A stretch of 64,000 nt of DNA from Leucocoprinus leucothites (taxonomy: Eukaryota; Basidiomycota; Agaricomycetes; Agaricales; Agaricaceae): assembly GCA_013368445.1 (NCBI GenBank), contig JAACJO010000002.1, forward strand, positions 1,984,001-2,048,000, written 5' to 3'. Every line of letters starts with the position of its first letter. Within the stretch, counting starts at the first letter, position 1. The notes beneath the pieces were generated by a model. The model was not told the origin of the DNA and did no database searches. It was given only the letters and a program-made list of their open reading frames with translations. The position numbers were made by a program, and so were the translations under genes. Below, piece after piece: positions 1 through 14,105 of this stretch.

Positions 1-1419
1 GGCTACAGAGTGGGCGCCTGACGGGAATCTTCTTCATATACTTCTTCCACACATTGGTGATGCAAGGTGACGAGACAAATGATAGACCCAGGTGATTATA
101 TGGAGGATTGGCGTCATGAGGTGAGAAATTGGGGAGGCTAGTGCCGTGAAGGTGGCGAGGCTGCCAGGTAATCATGGAGTTTGAGGATGTGCAGACTTTG
201 ATACCAGATTGCCCGGTATAAAAATGGCCGCCATCAGTAATGCCTCCGTTCCGTCTGAGCGCAGAGGCAGAGTACAACTACCATACTAGTGGCCGACTTA
301 GCCGGCTTCCTCGGCGAGCACCGCGGGGGCGCACTGGGCCTGTCACAATTGGTCACAATTGAAACCCATCTGCATTCCCAGGATTTGTAGTCTAAATTGA
401 TATTGAATCGTGAGAAACCGGAGTTCCCAAATAAAATAATCCACGAAGAAGCTCAGTCACTACTTTCTTTTTCAAGGCCTGGTGGAGCAAATGCTGGGGT
501 TGATCGACTCCGTTATATTCCGGATCCTCTAAGGCCCTGCTCGACGAAGGTCCGAGGCGAATCAGAAACATTGTATAGAAAAAAGCATAAGGTTTTATGG
601 GCTTGAGCGAAGTTGATTTTGTCATTGGCAATTCGTGCTTCTCTTGCACTATTTACTTGGCAAAGAGTTGGCATACGCTCAACGAATGGGCCGGTGAATT
701 CCATGACCCGCAGAACGTCATCTTTCTTCTTCTTCTGTACTAGGAATATAGTACGCTAGAACCCTTGACCCTGATTGATTATGCAAACTCGATAGAGCGA
801 TCATCGAGACGTTTATAGTACTAATATCAGTGCCGGAAGTCATTGACATACAAAGTATAGTACCGGAGCAATCTCGTTGATATTTCCACGTGTCAGTGAA
901 GAAGGAGAAGAAAGAAAAGATTTCACGGAGAACTCAACTGTGATGATGTATGTAGAAGACCGTGCCATACTAGTCGATGACCCACTCACTGCCGGTTCTT
1001 TACTCAGGCTTTATTTAGCTGATCAATTTAATGTCACCGTACGGGCGGCTTGCTTGCTGAGAATTTGTTTTTGAGATGGTCATCATGTACACGGGTGTGA
1101 TGAAAGGGATATGTATGTAAGTATATTGTTCTGATTGTGGTAATGCCGGATTGGGTGGCTGAAATTGCGAAAGCGTTCCGATAACGGAACCACTTATATT
1201 ACATCGATCTATCAAAGCATGGCACCCAGTGCCTTTTCCCCTCGAGGCTTGAATCGTTCTGTCTGATTTGAAGTTCTTCGATTACGGATGTGGAGGGCCT
1301 GAGTGAGTACATACGTATGTGTGTACTTGGCCACGAGGGGGGTTTACTTGTGTATACTAGTAGGTACATATGGGTCACTGTTTATCGTTTATCATTTTAC
1401 ATTGTGCGTTTTTTTCTGC
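1..1419. other. Gene-free left flank
   Basis: No supported gene. Open frames here are short (at most 85 codons), overlap on both strands and show no family motif. A short direct repeat of the ten bases ggtcacaatt occurs near 338-360. The right part is the 3' flank of the convergent-facing TSR4 gene. I see no terminal inverted repeats, tRNA or simple repeat of note. Confidence 0.6.
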
Positions 1420-3075
1420 TTATGTATCCCATTGAACAACAACGACCTCCTCTCTCCAACACTCTTTCGCCTCTTTCGTAGTCTCAGCATTAGACAAACA
1501 ACAATTCTTCTCGCATGAAAAGATCATGACGGTGCCCCAAGACATGCCATCACCGCTTTTCAAAGCTTTCTCAACTGCTTTCTTCCTCTCTTCATCGGTC
1601 AACACCGTTGATTTCTTCTTTCCATCCCCATTAGATTGACCTCCTTGGGATGATTTGAGAACGTTGATGAGGTTAGGCATGAGTTGACATTCGAATATGC
1701 GGGAGGATTTGCATATTGGGCATGGTGGGATGAGAGCTGAGGCTGATGGGGAGTAGGTGCGTTTGATAGGTGGGGTGACTTGGAATACGGATTTTGATAT
1801 GGTTGTTGTGCTCGAGGTTGGGAGTGGGAATAGTTTGTCAAAGATGGAGTCTTTGGCGAATGGGAGTGGTGTACCGTTCAAGTTGTATCTAAAGCAAAGA
1901 TGTAGCGAATGTTGAGCCCGTATGTAGTAAGATGACTGACCGAAGACACTGTTCACTTTCGAAAGAAACGCGTTTCGCAAATCGATCAAAGACGTTATCG
2001 ATCTCGAGTGAATTTTCATATGCTTCATTATTCCACATCGGATCGTTTCTATCTTGCGAGTCGGGATCGACCACTTGAACATTAGCAGGGAGTTTTGATT
2101 TCGGTTGAGGATGTAGATATTCCGATGTCGTAGAAAGATACAAAGGTTCGTAAGCAGGAGCAGCTTTCCAAGGGGAATCCTCAAGCGTTGTAGACGCGAG
2201 AGCCACGGTGAGAGATTGTTCAGAAGCATCAGAGTCATCGCCGCTGTCTTCTGCCTCTTCTTCAGATTCTTGCTCTTCGGGGTTCGGAGTTGCAATTGGG
2301 GCAGGGGCGGAAGGCGCGGGTGTGCCTCCAAATATTTGATTGCCCAGGGCGAATGGGTTAGTGGGCGCAGGAGTAGAAGCTGATGTAGAGATCTACGGTC
2401 GTAAAGCAATCAGACACATCAGTTCATAGAGAGTAAGTGGGGTGATCGCGGGTACTACGCACGGAGAAAGGGTTCACTTTGGGAGTAGCTTTCTTTGCTT
2501 GCTCAGCGGCTGCTGTTGCTGCTTCGGCTTCAGCTTTAGCTCTCTCACGTTCACGTTTTTTCGTTAGCTTTTTTTCAAGCTTCGTAGCGTACTTTTCGTT
2601 AAAACGAAGGCCCCGCCAGGCACGGATGCTGAATGGAGAGGTGGATTGGGACAAAGCCTAGTTATGATTTATATCCACACATCGATACACACCTTCCGTC
2701 CTTCTTTTGACAGGCACCCCGGGAGCAACCCCAGACGTAGAGAGCTCTGTCCATGGGGCTGTCTTCAAAGGGACACCAGATTTGCAGCAGGAGCTGCATA
2801 GGAAACGAGCAGATTTTGCATTGGGAAGTAGTCAAAGGTGGTTCACGAGAAGGTAGAAAAGCCTTGGGTAGTCATGATCAATATATTGATTGTGGAAATA
2901 CATGTGGGGGAGGGCCGTACGGGGTGGCCACCGATGCGCGAGACGGCCGCGTCCGAGATGTCGTTAACATCGTCGACTGGGCCGTCTGGAACACCCAGAA
3001 GTACGTTGGTCTCTACACCGCGAGATCATCATCATCACCATCCGAGTCTGACCAATCGTCTGTGTGAGACGGCAT
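1420..3075 (-). CDS. TSR4: Tsr4 / PDCD2-family ribosome assembly factor (5' frame break)
   Basis: Exons read 3075-2921, 2862-2693, 2628-2463, 2392-1941 and 1888-1420, about 470 aa. The N-terminus has the acidic family start (DWSDSD), then VLLGVPDGPVDDVND, a CKIC...WCPFEDSPMDRALYVWGC zinc-binding region spread over exon 2, and RAWRGLRFNEKYA at the start of exon 3. The C-terminal PDCD2_C domain (exons 4-5) shows CPICKSSRIFECQLMPN, WGTVMIFSCEKNC and the terminal WREEVVVVQWD. In yeast Tsr4 is a dedicated chaperone of ribosomal protein uS5 (Rps2) needed for 20S pre-rRNA processing. Introns are 58, 64, 70 and 52 bp with GT-AG ends. The reading frame is broken once in exon 1: the start and acidic segment end in a stop just before ETNVLLG, and the exon sum is 1412 nt, one short of a multiple of three. 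One more G at 3018-3019 would join them. Family assignment is firm; whether the break is real is open. Confidence 0.9.
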
Positions 3076-3477
3076 GAAAAGAGAGGGCGGATAGATCTGG
3101 GGAGGAGGAGATCAGTTTGAGAGGACGGAAAGAAGACGGAGGGAGAAGAGGATCAGAAAAGCATGAATGGTAAAAAAAAAGAGGAGACTCGTCAGCGCAC
3201 AGAGGATGGCCAGAAACTGACCAGTCGTGCTCAGACTCGTCATCTAAGAATTCATCATGTGCAGAAAGAGGGGCAAGTGCTCACCTGGTTGTTGTTGTTG
3301 CGTGGAGGAGACAACGGCGCGCTGAATTTTTTTAGAATGTGTGATGAGCAAACAGGGACAAAGAGTACTTCCCGATAAGGGAATGAATCTTGGATCTGGC
3401 GATAGAAGGATGGGACGGGGACGGAGGACCTCCGAAGAGGCAGCAGGTGCGCGGGCAGAACCTCTCTCACCACACTT
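3076..3477. promoter_or_regulatory. Divergent intergenic region TSR4 / Zn2Cys6 factor
   Basis: About 400 bp separate the two start codons and must hold both promoters and 5' UTRs. It includes a purine-rich stretch with an A9 run near 3170 on the + strand and several gaggaag-type repeats. No clear TATA box is visible. Confidence 0.5.
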
Positions 3478-6400
3478 ATGACCTCTCTCCTCGTCCACCA
3501 CAATACTCAAAGGGACGACTCTCTCGTCCACCGCAACAAACGTCGCGGCGTCGCACTCTCCTGTGCAGAATGCCGGAGGTATGTCTTCGGCAATATCCAG
3601 TCCCAATGACTGACACTCCGTCCTCATCGTTCCAACAGGTTGAAGCTCAAGTGCGCTCCGTTATTCTTTCTTTGCGTCCATTTATTCACTCCTCAACAGA
3701 TGTAGCCGCGTCTTTCCTTGCAGGTATGTGCCCCTATCGTCTGAATACTCGGATACTTTGCTTACCGATACCTAGCAATTGCGTCAAGAAAGGCTGCTCT
3801 GCTATTTGTCCTGAAGGTCCATTTTTCTATCTATTGTATATCCCACTACACTTGCTGATACACGGACAGGTTCACTCACCACCGGTAAAGGAAATCGGTG
3901 AGCATCGATCGTCCTCGGGTACCCTACACTCGCCGACCCAATTACAGTTTCGTCCTCGCGAACACCGAGGTCCTCCATGAAAAAATAAACGAGCTAGCCA
4001 ACCGCGTCCGACATCTAGAAGACGCCCTCGCAGAGTCCCACTCCCGCTATTCTGATCAAAGACATCCCCTCCTCGTAGATGAATTGCTACAGATAAAGCG
4101 ACCATTGGAGCGGGAGCGTATGGAGGAAACCGTGATCAAGGAAGAAAAGATTGAACAGAATGACTCTATCGACGCCATGGGATCGCTGTATGGCATTCTT
4201 TCCTCTTTTTTACTCACCCATGATTAAACACTGACGATACCCCCCAAGTTCTATTTCCCATGACGGCCGCTCCACGTTCTTTGGCACAACTGCCAATTCT
4301 TGGGTACGGTTATTGATATTTTCGCCACACCGCTCCTAACGACTCCTTCTAGTATCTATTGCAGGTGCGAACACCGCTACCAGCTTTGGAAATGAAATAA
4401 ATCGTGTCCAACAGAATGAAGAAGGCTCAGAAGACGAGGAGGATTCTCAAAGCACACCGGATAGTATGATGCCTACAGACCTCTCTTGGCTGACGTCTGC
4501 ATTTCCATTTAATAACGTCGGCATCAAGGCTGCAATGGATGTCCGAAGCACGATCATGGGATACCTACCCAACGCGAACAATGCAAGAAAACTCTGTGAT
4601 CTCTATTTCCGCCATGCTGCCTGGATGTACGTTTTACGTATCTTTTCACATACAAGCACCTTAAACTGACGGTTCCCCCTGCAGGTATACCCCGATCACC
4701 GAGCTCGACTTTTTTGAAAACGCATTTCGCCCAATATACGACCAAACCGCTGCCCCACCTGAACCCCTAAATCCCCATAACCTCGCCGTGCTATTCATGG
4801 TTCTTGCTCTCGGGAGTCTCTTGGACCTTGAGGCTCCGCCACATTCGCCACAATCGATGCAATATTATCAACTCGGTCGAGCATCCCTCGCTTTGGAATC
4901 TGTTCTAGAAGAGCAGTCTATACCAGGTATCCAAGCTTTGGTAAGCTTCTTTCAGTCTTATTGGTCTTATGTCCGGACACTGAGTATATTCGAAGCTGCT
5001 GATGTGTCATTTCATGTTCCTTTCGGATATGGGAAGCCCGAGATGGGTCATCATGGGAATTGTGGTCAAGATGGCGCAGAGTGTCAGTAATTTCCTCTTA
5101 TTGGTCATTAATGACATACCCTTACTCCTGTCACTGTAGATCGGCCTACGTGAGACTTTTACCAGACTTGTGACCTTATTTCTTGCTCAAGTCAGGTATT
5201 CCCTCAAGACCGGGACAGTGGCAAGTGGAATCTGAATTCAGAAGAAACCCAGAAACGCCGTGCTCTCTTCTATGAATTACTCACATACGATTCGTGGCAA
5301 GTGGGTGTAATGAAAGTTTTCCTCATAACTACGGTTGCTGATGACCTACATATAGAGCTTGACATATGGTCGTCCTCCCTCGTTGTCTTCGGCTCATATC
5401 GATTGCAAGTTCCCAACTGACACGACCACTAATGCGCAAGGGGAGACGGAAATGAGCTGTAGGTGACCCACTCCTGAGATTTCCATCATCACTATCTGAT
5501 TTTAACACTCCGTAGTTGCTGCATGGAAACATCGCTTCTCGGCGTTATGTCTCAGCGTGGTTCATGATACAGCATTTGGCGCCAAAACGCCTTCTTACAA
5601 GGCTATTACGGAACTTGACAGGAAAGTCAGAAACTTCTACACTCCTCCGAGTTTACAGATCCCCGGATTCGGAGGCTCAAAGATTGGCACGGAAGTCGAG
5701 CAACCATCGGTTGAATTGACCATGCAACGGTATATCACCTTCGCCATCAGAGAAATCAGTTGAGTGTGACATTGAAGGGCTTTGCTTCTCTTTTTGATGA
5801 TTGACATGTGTGTGTTTTGGCATTTTATTTCTAGCACTTTTTTACATGCACCGAGGATTCTTTGCCCAAGCGTTGGAAGACAATCCGACAGATCCGATGG
5901 GAAGCAAGTATGGCCCATCAGTACTTGCCGCCTACAGGAGTGCCTGCTCTTTCGTCGGCTTGATTGAGAGTTTATTCAAACAACATCCGGTGTTGACAGA
6001 GCGCATGTGGTTTTTGTTTACGCATGTGTTTTCTTGTTCGGTGAGTGGGCAATGCATTGGTCTATTGTTGGAGCAAATGTCTGATAGGCTCGTACCCCAG
6101 ATTGTCCTGGGATCCATTGCGGTGAAGGCTCAGATGCAATTGGCGCCATCAGCGCTGTCATATCTCGAATCTGCGTATAACCTCTTTAGCAGAGTTTCTG
6201 ACAACACTCGAACGCAAAAGATTTTGGTACGTGGCGTTGCTACTTTTTTTTTTTTCTTTGGGCGCTGATTTGGTTATTCTCTTTCTGACTTTGGGAAATT
6301 CATAGCCTATTTTGGCGAAGTTAAGGGAAAGGGCCCTTGCAGCGCTCTCTGCTGAGAAATCCCAAGGGTCACCTCCGAGCGATTCGGCTCGCCTGTCTGC

Positions 6401-7342
6401 GATCGGCGGGCCAAGAGTGAAGAGTGAGGTCAATGAGCTGTCAGCGCTGGGAGGGATGACGCGACTTGTTTCAAGACGATCCTCTCAATCACCTTCCTAT
6501 GCTTCGAGTCCATCCTCGCAACCAGCATCACCGCCCGTCACTCATACTGAAGTAGTGTCTCCCGTGACCGCGTATCAGACGACTTCTCCGGTTGAGGATG
6601 TTCAAGTTCAGACTTGGGGAGGAGGGTATGGCGCGATGAATTCGGTGGCGTATGGTCCTATGGATGTGCAAGAGTATCCTTCGTATCAGTCTGTTCATGG
6701 TGTTGTGCAGCAGATGAATGCTACTACCCCGACTACAGCAACGACGCCGACAACAACAACACATATTCAGCCTCCGCAGTCCCCGCAGAATAGCCATCAT
6801 CAACCTTCGTTGTCGCCTCAGCAACAGATATCCTTCCAGCAGCAGATACCCCATACGAATCAGCAGCAGATGCTGCGGCAGCAACAGAATCATCATCAGT
6901 CTGTTATGTCATCGAGGATACCTCCTTCGCAGAATCATCACGGTCGTGCTCATCCTACTGTTACGCACCAACAGCACCATCATCAACAGCACCAACAGCA
7001 GCCACAGCAGCCACAGCAACATCAGTCAAATATGGCTCACCACCACCACCAACAACCTACACATTCCATGTCTCTTCTCGCGCAACAAGTGCAACAACCA
7101 ACACAGACTGTCCCGGTGTCTCCAACGATGACACAAACACAGACACAGCAGTCTATGTATACCGGAAACCATATTTCGCAGCTCGCGGGGGAGTTATGCC
7201 CGAATTCTTTGGATATGGAGGTGGGAATGATTATAATACGCAGATGCAGATGATGGCTCCGAGTTCGCCCGAGGCTACAAGTCCGACGCCGCAGGATTTG
7301 AATGCTACGTGGTATAATTTTGTGGCGCAGTTCCGACAGTGA
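3478..7342 (+). CDS. Zn2Cys6 fungal-specific transcription factor, 18 exons
   Basis: Exons: 3478-3578, 3639-3650, 3700-3723, 3776-3816, 3870-3897, 3948-4187, 4249-4303, 4353-4364, 4415-4626, 4685-4940, 4996-5082, 5140-5149, 5209-5300, 5356-5458, 5516-5758, 5835-6040, 6101-6226, 6306 on. The start at 3478 puts the binuclear cluster (CAECRRLKLKC, SRVFPC, SNCVKKGC, ICPEG; C-x2-C-x6-C-x5-C-x2-C-x8-C) at about residues 25-55, followed by a coiled-coil linker (ANRVRHLEDALAES). The Fungal_trans domain is clear: LYFRHAAWMYTPIT, VLFMVLALGSLLDLE, LMCHFMFLSD, IGLHRDSGKWNLN, YELLTYDSWQSLTYGRPPSLS. The C-terminal third is Ser/Gln/His rich (CAG/CAA repeats about 6710-7180), probably an activation region. 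As sequenced the frame ends at 7253 (931 aa). A one-base change in the G5 run 7187-7191 would instead give a tail ending WYNFVAQFRQ at 7342, which looks like the family terminus. Target genes cannot be told from sequence. Confidence 0.88.
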
Positions 7343-7978
7343 TATGCGCGCGTGTGTGTATTTTTCTTCTTTTATTCTGTTGGGATTTTGGTGGAGGGTG
7401 TTGTTGGCGTTGGCGTTGGCGTTGGCGTCGGTGTCGGTGTTGAATGGGATCTGTATCAGTTTTTTCCTATTTCTTTCTTGTGCTTGTTTAAAGCTGCTTT
7501 TTTTTTCTTGTTACCTTAGTTTTGGATCGATGATTCCCCCCAAAGTAAAACAATTCCCGCTCGTAGATTGGCAGATACCAGATACCATTTTCTCCCTCTA
7601 TTCCTATGTCTTGTATTTCCTGATATTTCTACTCTTTCTCTCTCGCACTCTCACTCTGCGTGTGTGTGGTTTTTCATTCATTATGCCATTGTGCGGTGCG
7701 TGGCGGCATTTAGCGCATAATATTTTTTGTTCCATTGATATGTGTATATATATGGGTATATCTTTATTTGTCCTAGTTTTATTTCGCGTAATACCACCCC
7801 CACCTTGGCATTCTAGTAATGTGACCCTGGCGTTTGGAGACGTGTCCGACGTGATAATTCACCGCTACCTACCGCTTGCCAGTCCGCTCGGTTCCGCTCT
7901 TTTGTGCATTCGTTTGGTCTGCCTTTTCTTTCTCCTGCCACGACAACGACGCTGTGATAGTACAGACGGGGAGGGAGC
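7343..7978. other. Intergenic region with zinc-transporter promoter
   Basis: 3' flank of the transcription factor and 5' flank of the zinc transporter. T/C-rich stretches (about 7500-7680) and a TATA-like tatatatatggg near 7746 precede the ATG at 7979 by about 230 bp. No gene is seen. Confidence 0.5.
7400..7441. repeat. Hexanucleotide microsatellite (GTTGGC)n
   Basis: About six to seven imperfect copies of ttggcg, drifting to tcggtg at the right end, lie in the 3' flank of the transcription-factor gene. Confidence 0.8.
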
Positions 7979-11321
<3,343 letters not shown>

Positions 11322-12343
11322 GGCTCCCCTTACTTCCTTTGCTTTCTGCATTTCTGCATTGTCTATGGTTGCTCTGTTGGGACTTTTGATGATATTGGAC
11401 TATCTTGAGGAATTTGTTATTCAATTGTTTTTGGATGTATCGTGTTGGTCTAGCGGCTAATAGTAGTATTTGTTCATGGCAAGTCCGCGATTTTACGGGA
11501 ATACATTCATGTCAACCCGCCTGCCAGCGGTTGACAAATTGTCCAACAAGTCTTGCGAGCATTGCTATCCGAGTCAACACACCACGTAGACCATTGGAAG
11601 TTGCATCGGTAATTGTACAGCAAGAATGAGCACAGTAACACTTCAACTTTTATAGGTTGGTGTTGGTTCGAGACTGGTGGTGACTGAGATTGTGGATCCT
11701 AGGAGCTCGCCAAGACAACTTCTGAATGTGCTATCATTCATAGTTACGAGACAAACGGGAACATGATCGGTTTGCGGGAAAAAATAGAGGCCAACCCCAA
11801 CTTCCAGAATGCTCACAAAATTCTTTTCAGCCCAAAGACTAAAGTCTTGGACATGAACGTCAAAGTTCACCCCAAAAACCCAACTAAATCCTCCAGTGAC
11901 GGACAGCAGAGAAAAGAATGCAGATGAACCCCTTGAACCCTCGTTCTGACTTGTCATTGACATCATCCGAGGTACTCGTCTTGACATGAAAGAACTCTAT
12001 CATAATCCATGGTACGCAGTCTTTTCACGGTGTATGCAATGTACTGTTACAGCACATGGGATAAAATATGGTAAAACAAACAGACTAAAGAAAAGTACCA
12101 GGGTACAAAAGGTCACGTTACATGAGTCAGAACCGTCATAGATCTGAACTGAAGGCCTTCCCAATCCTGCAACTAGTGGATGTCAGAAGACAGTCCGGAC
12201 CCGCCTGTAGAATTATAGTACGCACGTACGGTGACTAGACTCCGAGACTTTCCGTCAAATAAAGATATCTAGTATGCACAAAATGCGCCGGCTGGGAACT
12301 GTATAGGGAATCGAATGACATTGACTTGGTCAATGGGTCTTGT
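11322..12343. other. Intergenic region, nothing recognised
   Basis: 3' flanks of the zinc transporter and of the convergently oriented small peptide gene. The longest frame (114 codons, minus strand near 11643-11987) has no family motif and no exon partner. An AATAAA-like signal (gtcaaataaag) lies near 12256. Confidence 0.5.
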
Positions 12344-12571
12344 TCAACAGGGTTTGAGCAGGAAACTTACGGGACGACACCTCAATTTACCACAGCAGGC
12401 ATAGGGGGAGGTGCAAGGCTTCCACTCCTCGGCACATGTGTTCGTGTCGGTGAAGGTGAGGGAGGATTCGATAAAGCGCACAACGCCCTCTGGACGCAAG
12501 TCGATGACTGCTGCAGAGGAAGAGACAGCGAGAGCGAGGAGGATGTTGGAGACGAGTAGCTTGACTTGCAT
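12344..12571 (-). CDS. Secreted knottin-spaced six-cysteine peptide, copy A
   Basis: A 75-aa single-exon protein starting at the ATG 12571-12569. Residues 1-20 form a signal peptide (basic N-terminus, LLVSNILLALAVSSSAA), followed by a short linker (VIDLRPEG). The C-terminal third carries six cysteines spaced C-x6-C-x5-CC-x4-C-x9-C, the inhibitor-cystine-knot (knottin) arrangement; the last cysteine is the final residue. Copy B at 26933-27172 shares the signal peptide, the VID-RPEG linker and identical cysteine spacing, so the two are paralogues and the frame is real. A canonical gtaagt sits in the last segment (near 12369), but copy B reads through the same spot with the same residues (PV-x3-L-K/R-PC), so I treat it as coding. 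A TATA box lies about 70 bp upstream. The function is unknown; secreted peptides of this build include protease inhibitors, effectors and antimicrobial peptides. Confidence 0.8.
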   Translation of the reverse strand: MQVKLLVSNILLALAVSSSAAVIDLRPEGVVRFIESSLTFTDTNTCAEEWKPCTSPYACCGKLRCRPVSFLLKPC

Positions 12572-12639
12572 TTTGAGTATCAACGAACTGGTAGGTACTG
12601 GGGGAAGCCGGAGGAGCGTACAGCTTCGGAATGCTCCTC

Positions 12640-12649
12640 TTTATATATA
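12640..12649 (-). promoter_or_regulatory. TATA box of peptide copy A
   Basis: ctatatataa on the minus strand lies about 70 bp upstream of the ATG at 12571. Copy B has tataaaag at a similar distance, which suggests both are TATA-driven, inducible-type promoters. Confidence 0.6.
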
Positions 12650-13589
12650 GTTGGCTTCTATATTCAAAGGAGGGCATCCCTGGAGGATGCTGGTGTCACA
12701 AAAGTTTTAAAATGGAAGGTTATGCCATTAAGGGTAAAGGGCGCGAGTTACAGCCTTACAGGATGGACGTTCTCGAACAAGCCGATGAAATCATTTCTCC
12801 TGCCAACGCTCGGGTGGCGTTCTCGAACTCGCAGAACCACGTCGTGATCGGATAGCAATTAAATAATTCCATGCTTCTTGTCAAAGCTATATTTAAGTAA
12901 GTGCACCACTGTGGTTGCCCCATTGGCAGTTTTACGACGCAAAAAACCTGAAAGCAGAGTGCACAACAACAACGTACGTAGAAAGGCCGATAATCAGATA
13001 TTAATTTCTGATAAAGGAGACTTCCAGAACTTGTGGTGGTTCAAAATTCGCCGGACGATCGCTGGTATGTTGAAAGCCAGCCGTACTTGGCGTAGTGTTT
13101 GAAGCATCAATCCAAGCTTATGACGTTAAAATCACCCTTTAGCGCTCTTAGCCGGTTCAAACAGCCTGTCAATCTGTTGATGGGAACAACGGATCTCGAA
13201 TTACGCGTTTTTGTAAATCTTCATCTACCTCGGGTCCCGGGCTTCTTGAACTCTTGGCTCCAGCGTAGGTTAAAATGTGCAGGAGAAAGGCCTTTCATTA
13301 GATTTACATTGGATTGAAGCAGTGCTGGAGAAACAGAGGTTGCACAAGGACGTTGGACTCTGCCAAAGGTGGGAGTATCCTATTTCCTTTCAAGGTGCGA
13401 TAAAAGAACGGAATGAGCAAACGAGAGTCAAGGCATAAATAACTATCCATATGGCCTATAGGGATCGTTTCCACGTACTGGGCCAAAGGGCTATAATCAG
13501 CACAACTCTTGACTGCGGCATTTAATGTGGATTCTCTCTAACGAACTCGCGACCAAGTCACCTGATCACGGTACCGCAGGACTTACTGG

Positions 13590-13597
13590 CTTGTCCT
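13590..13597 (+). repeat. Left target-site duplication of the MITE
   Basis: cttgtcct abuts the left terminal inverted repeat and is repeated exactly at 14098-14105. Confidence 0.88.
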
Positions 13598-14097
13598 CAG
13601 TGTTGTGCGGGTCGCTGACTTAGGTCCGAAGTCGGATGGACAGCTTTCATGACTTGTCGTCGACTTTGATGATGGGCTGCTGACTTTAAGTCGCGAAAGT
13701 CAGGTTAGCCGAAGCCATTACATAATATGTTCTCTTGCCTAAACACAGGCTGAACTTAAATTGTCGATTGACCGAAGCTCATGTACTCGAGCATCCACCT
13801 ACTACCATTGTATCCTCGTAAGGTTGTATCCAAAATCTCGGTTGGTAGTACATAGAGATGTAATTCAATAGCTGGTTAAGTCTTGGTTGAATAAATAGAA
13901 CCTAATATACTTTGAAATATCGAATCTGTTCATTGAGCCTCTATTTACTGACAACTGATGCTACGGCTACGAGCGGCCCGGACTATCGTGGGATAAAGTC
14001 GCCCGCTAGGTTGGGTAAAGTCGACAGAAGTCGTTTTTCTCGCTCATCCGGTTAGCAACCGACTGCTTCCGACTTTCCGGCGACCCACACAACACTG
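13598..14097. mobile_element. Non-autonomous hAT-type MITE, 500 bp
   Basis: The left end reads CAGTGTTGTGCGGGTCGC and the reverse complement of the right end reads CAGTGTTGTGTGGGTCGC, so 17 of 18 terminal bases match. Weaker inverted similarity continues inward (GTCCGAAGTCGG against AAAGTCGGAAGCAGTCGG). The element is flanked by a perfect 8-bp direct repeat, cttgtcct, at 13590-13597 and 14098-14105. CAGTG...CACTG ends and an 8-bp target duplication are the signature of the hAT superfamily. The interior has many AAGTCG/CGACTT motifs, as expected for subterminal transposase sites, and no transposase frame, so it must be mobilised in trans. Confidence 0.88.
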
Positions 14098-14105
14098 CTT
14101 GTCCT
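14098..14105 (+). repeat. Right target-site duplication of the MITE
   Basis: cttgtcct abuts the right terminal inverted repeat and is identical to 13590-13597. Confidence 0.88.

Noticed and set aside
3030..3060. 26-bp intron rescuing the TSR4 frame
   Set aside because: GT and AG are present and the product would be plausible, but 26 bp is well below the shortest introns seen in this window (about 50 bp).
6528..7131. Arg/Leu-rich frames on both strands over the Gln/His-rich region
   Set aside because: They are shadows of CAG/CAA-repeat coding sequence in the Zn2Cys6 factor.
12344..12370. Intron at the gtaagt in peptide copy A
   Set aside because: Copy B codes straight through the homologous position with matching residues (PV...L-K/R-PC), so reading through is better supported.
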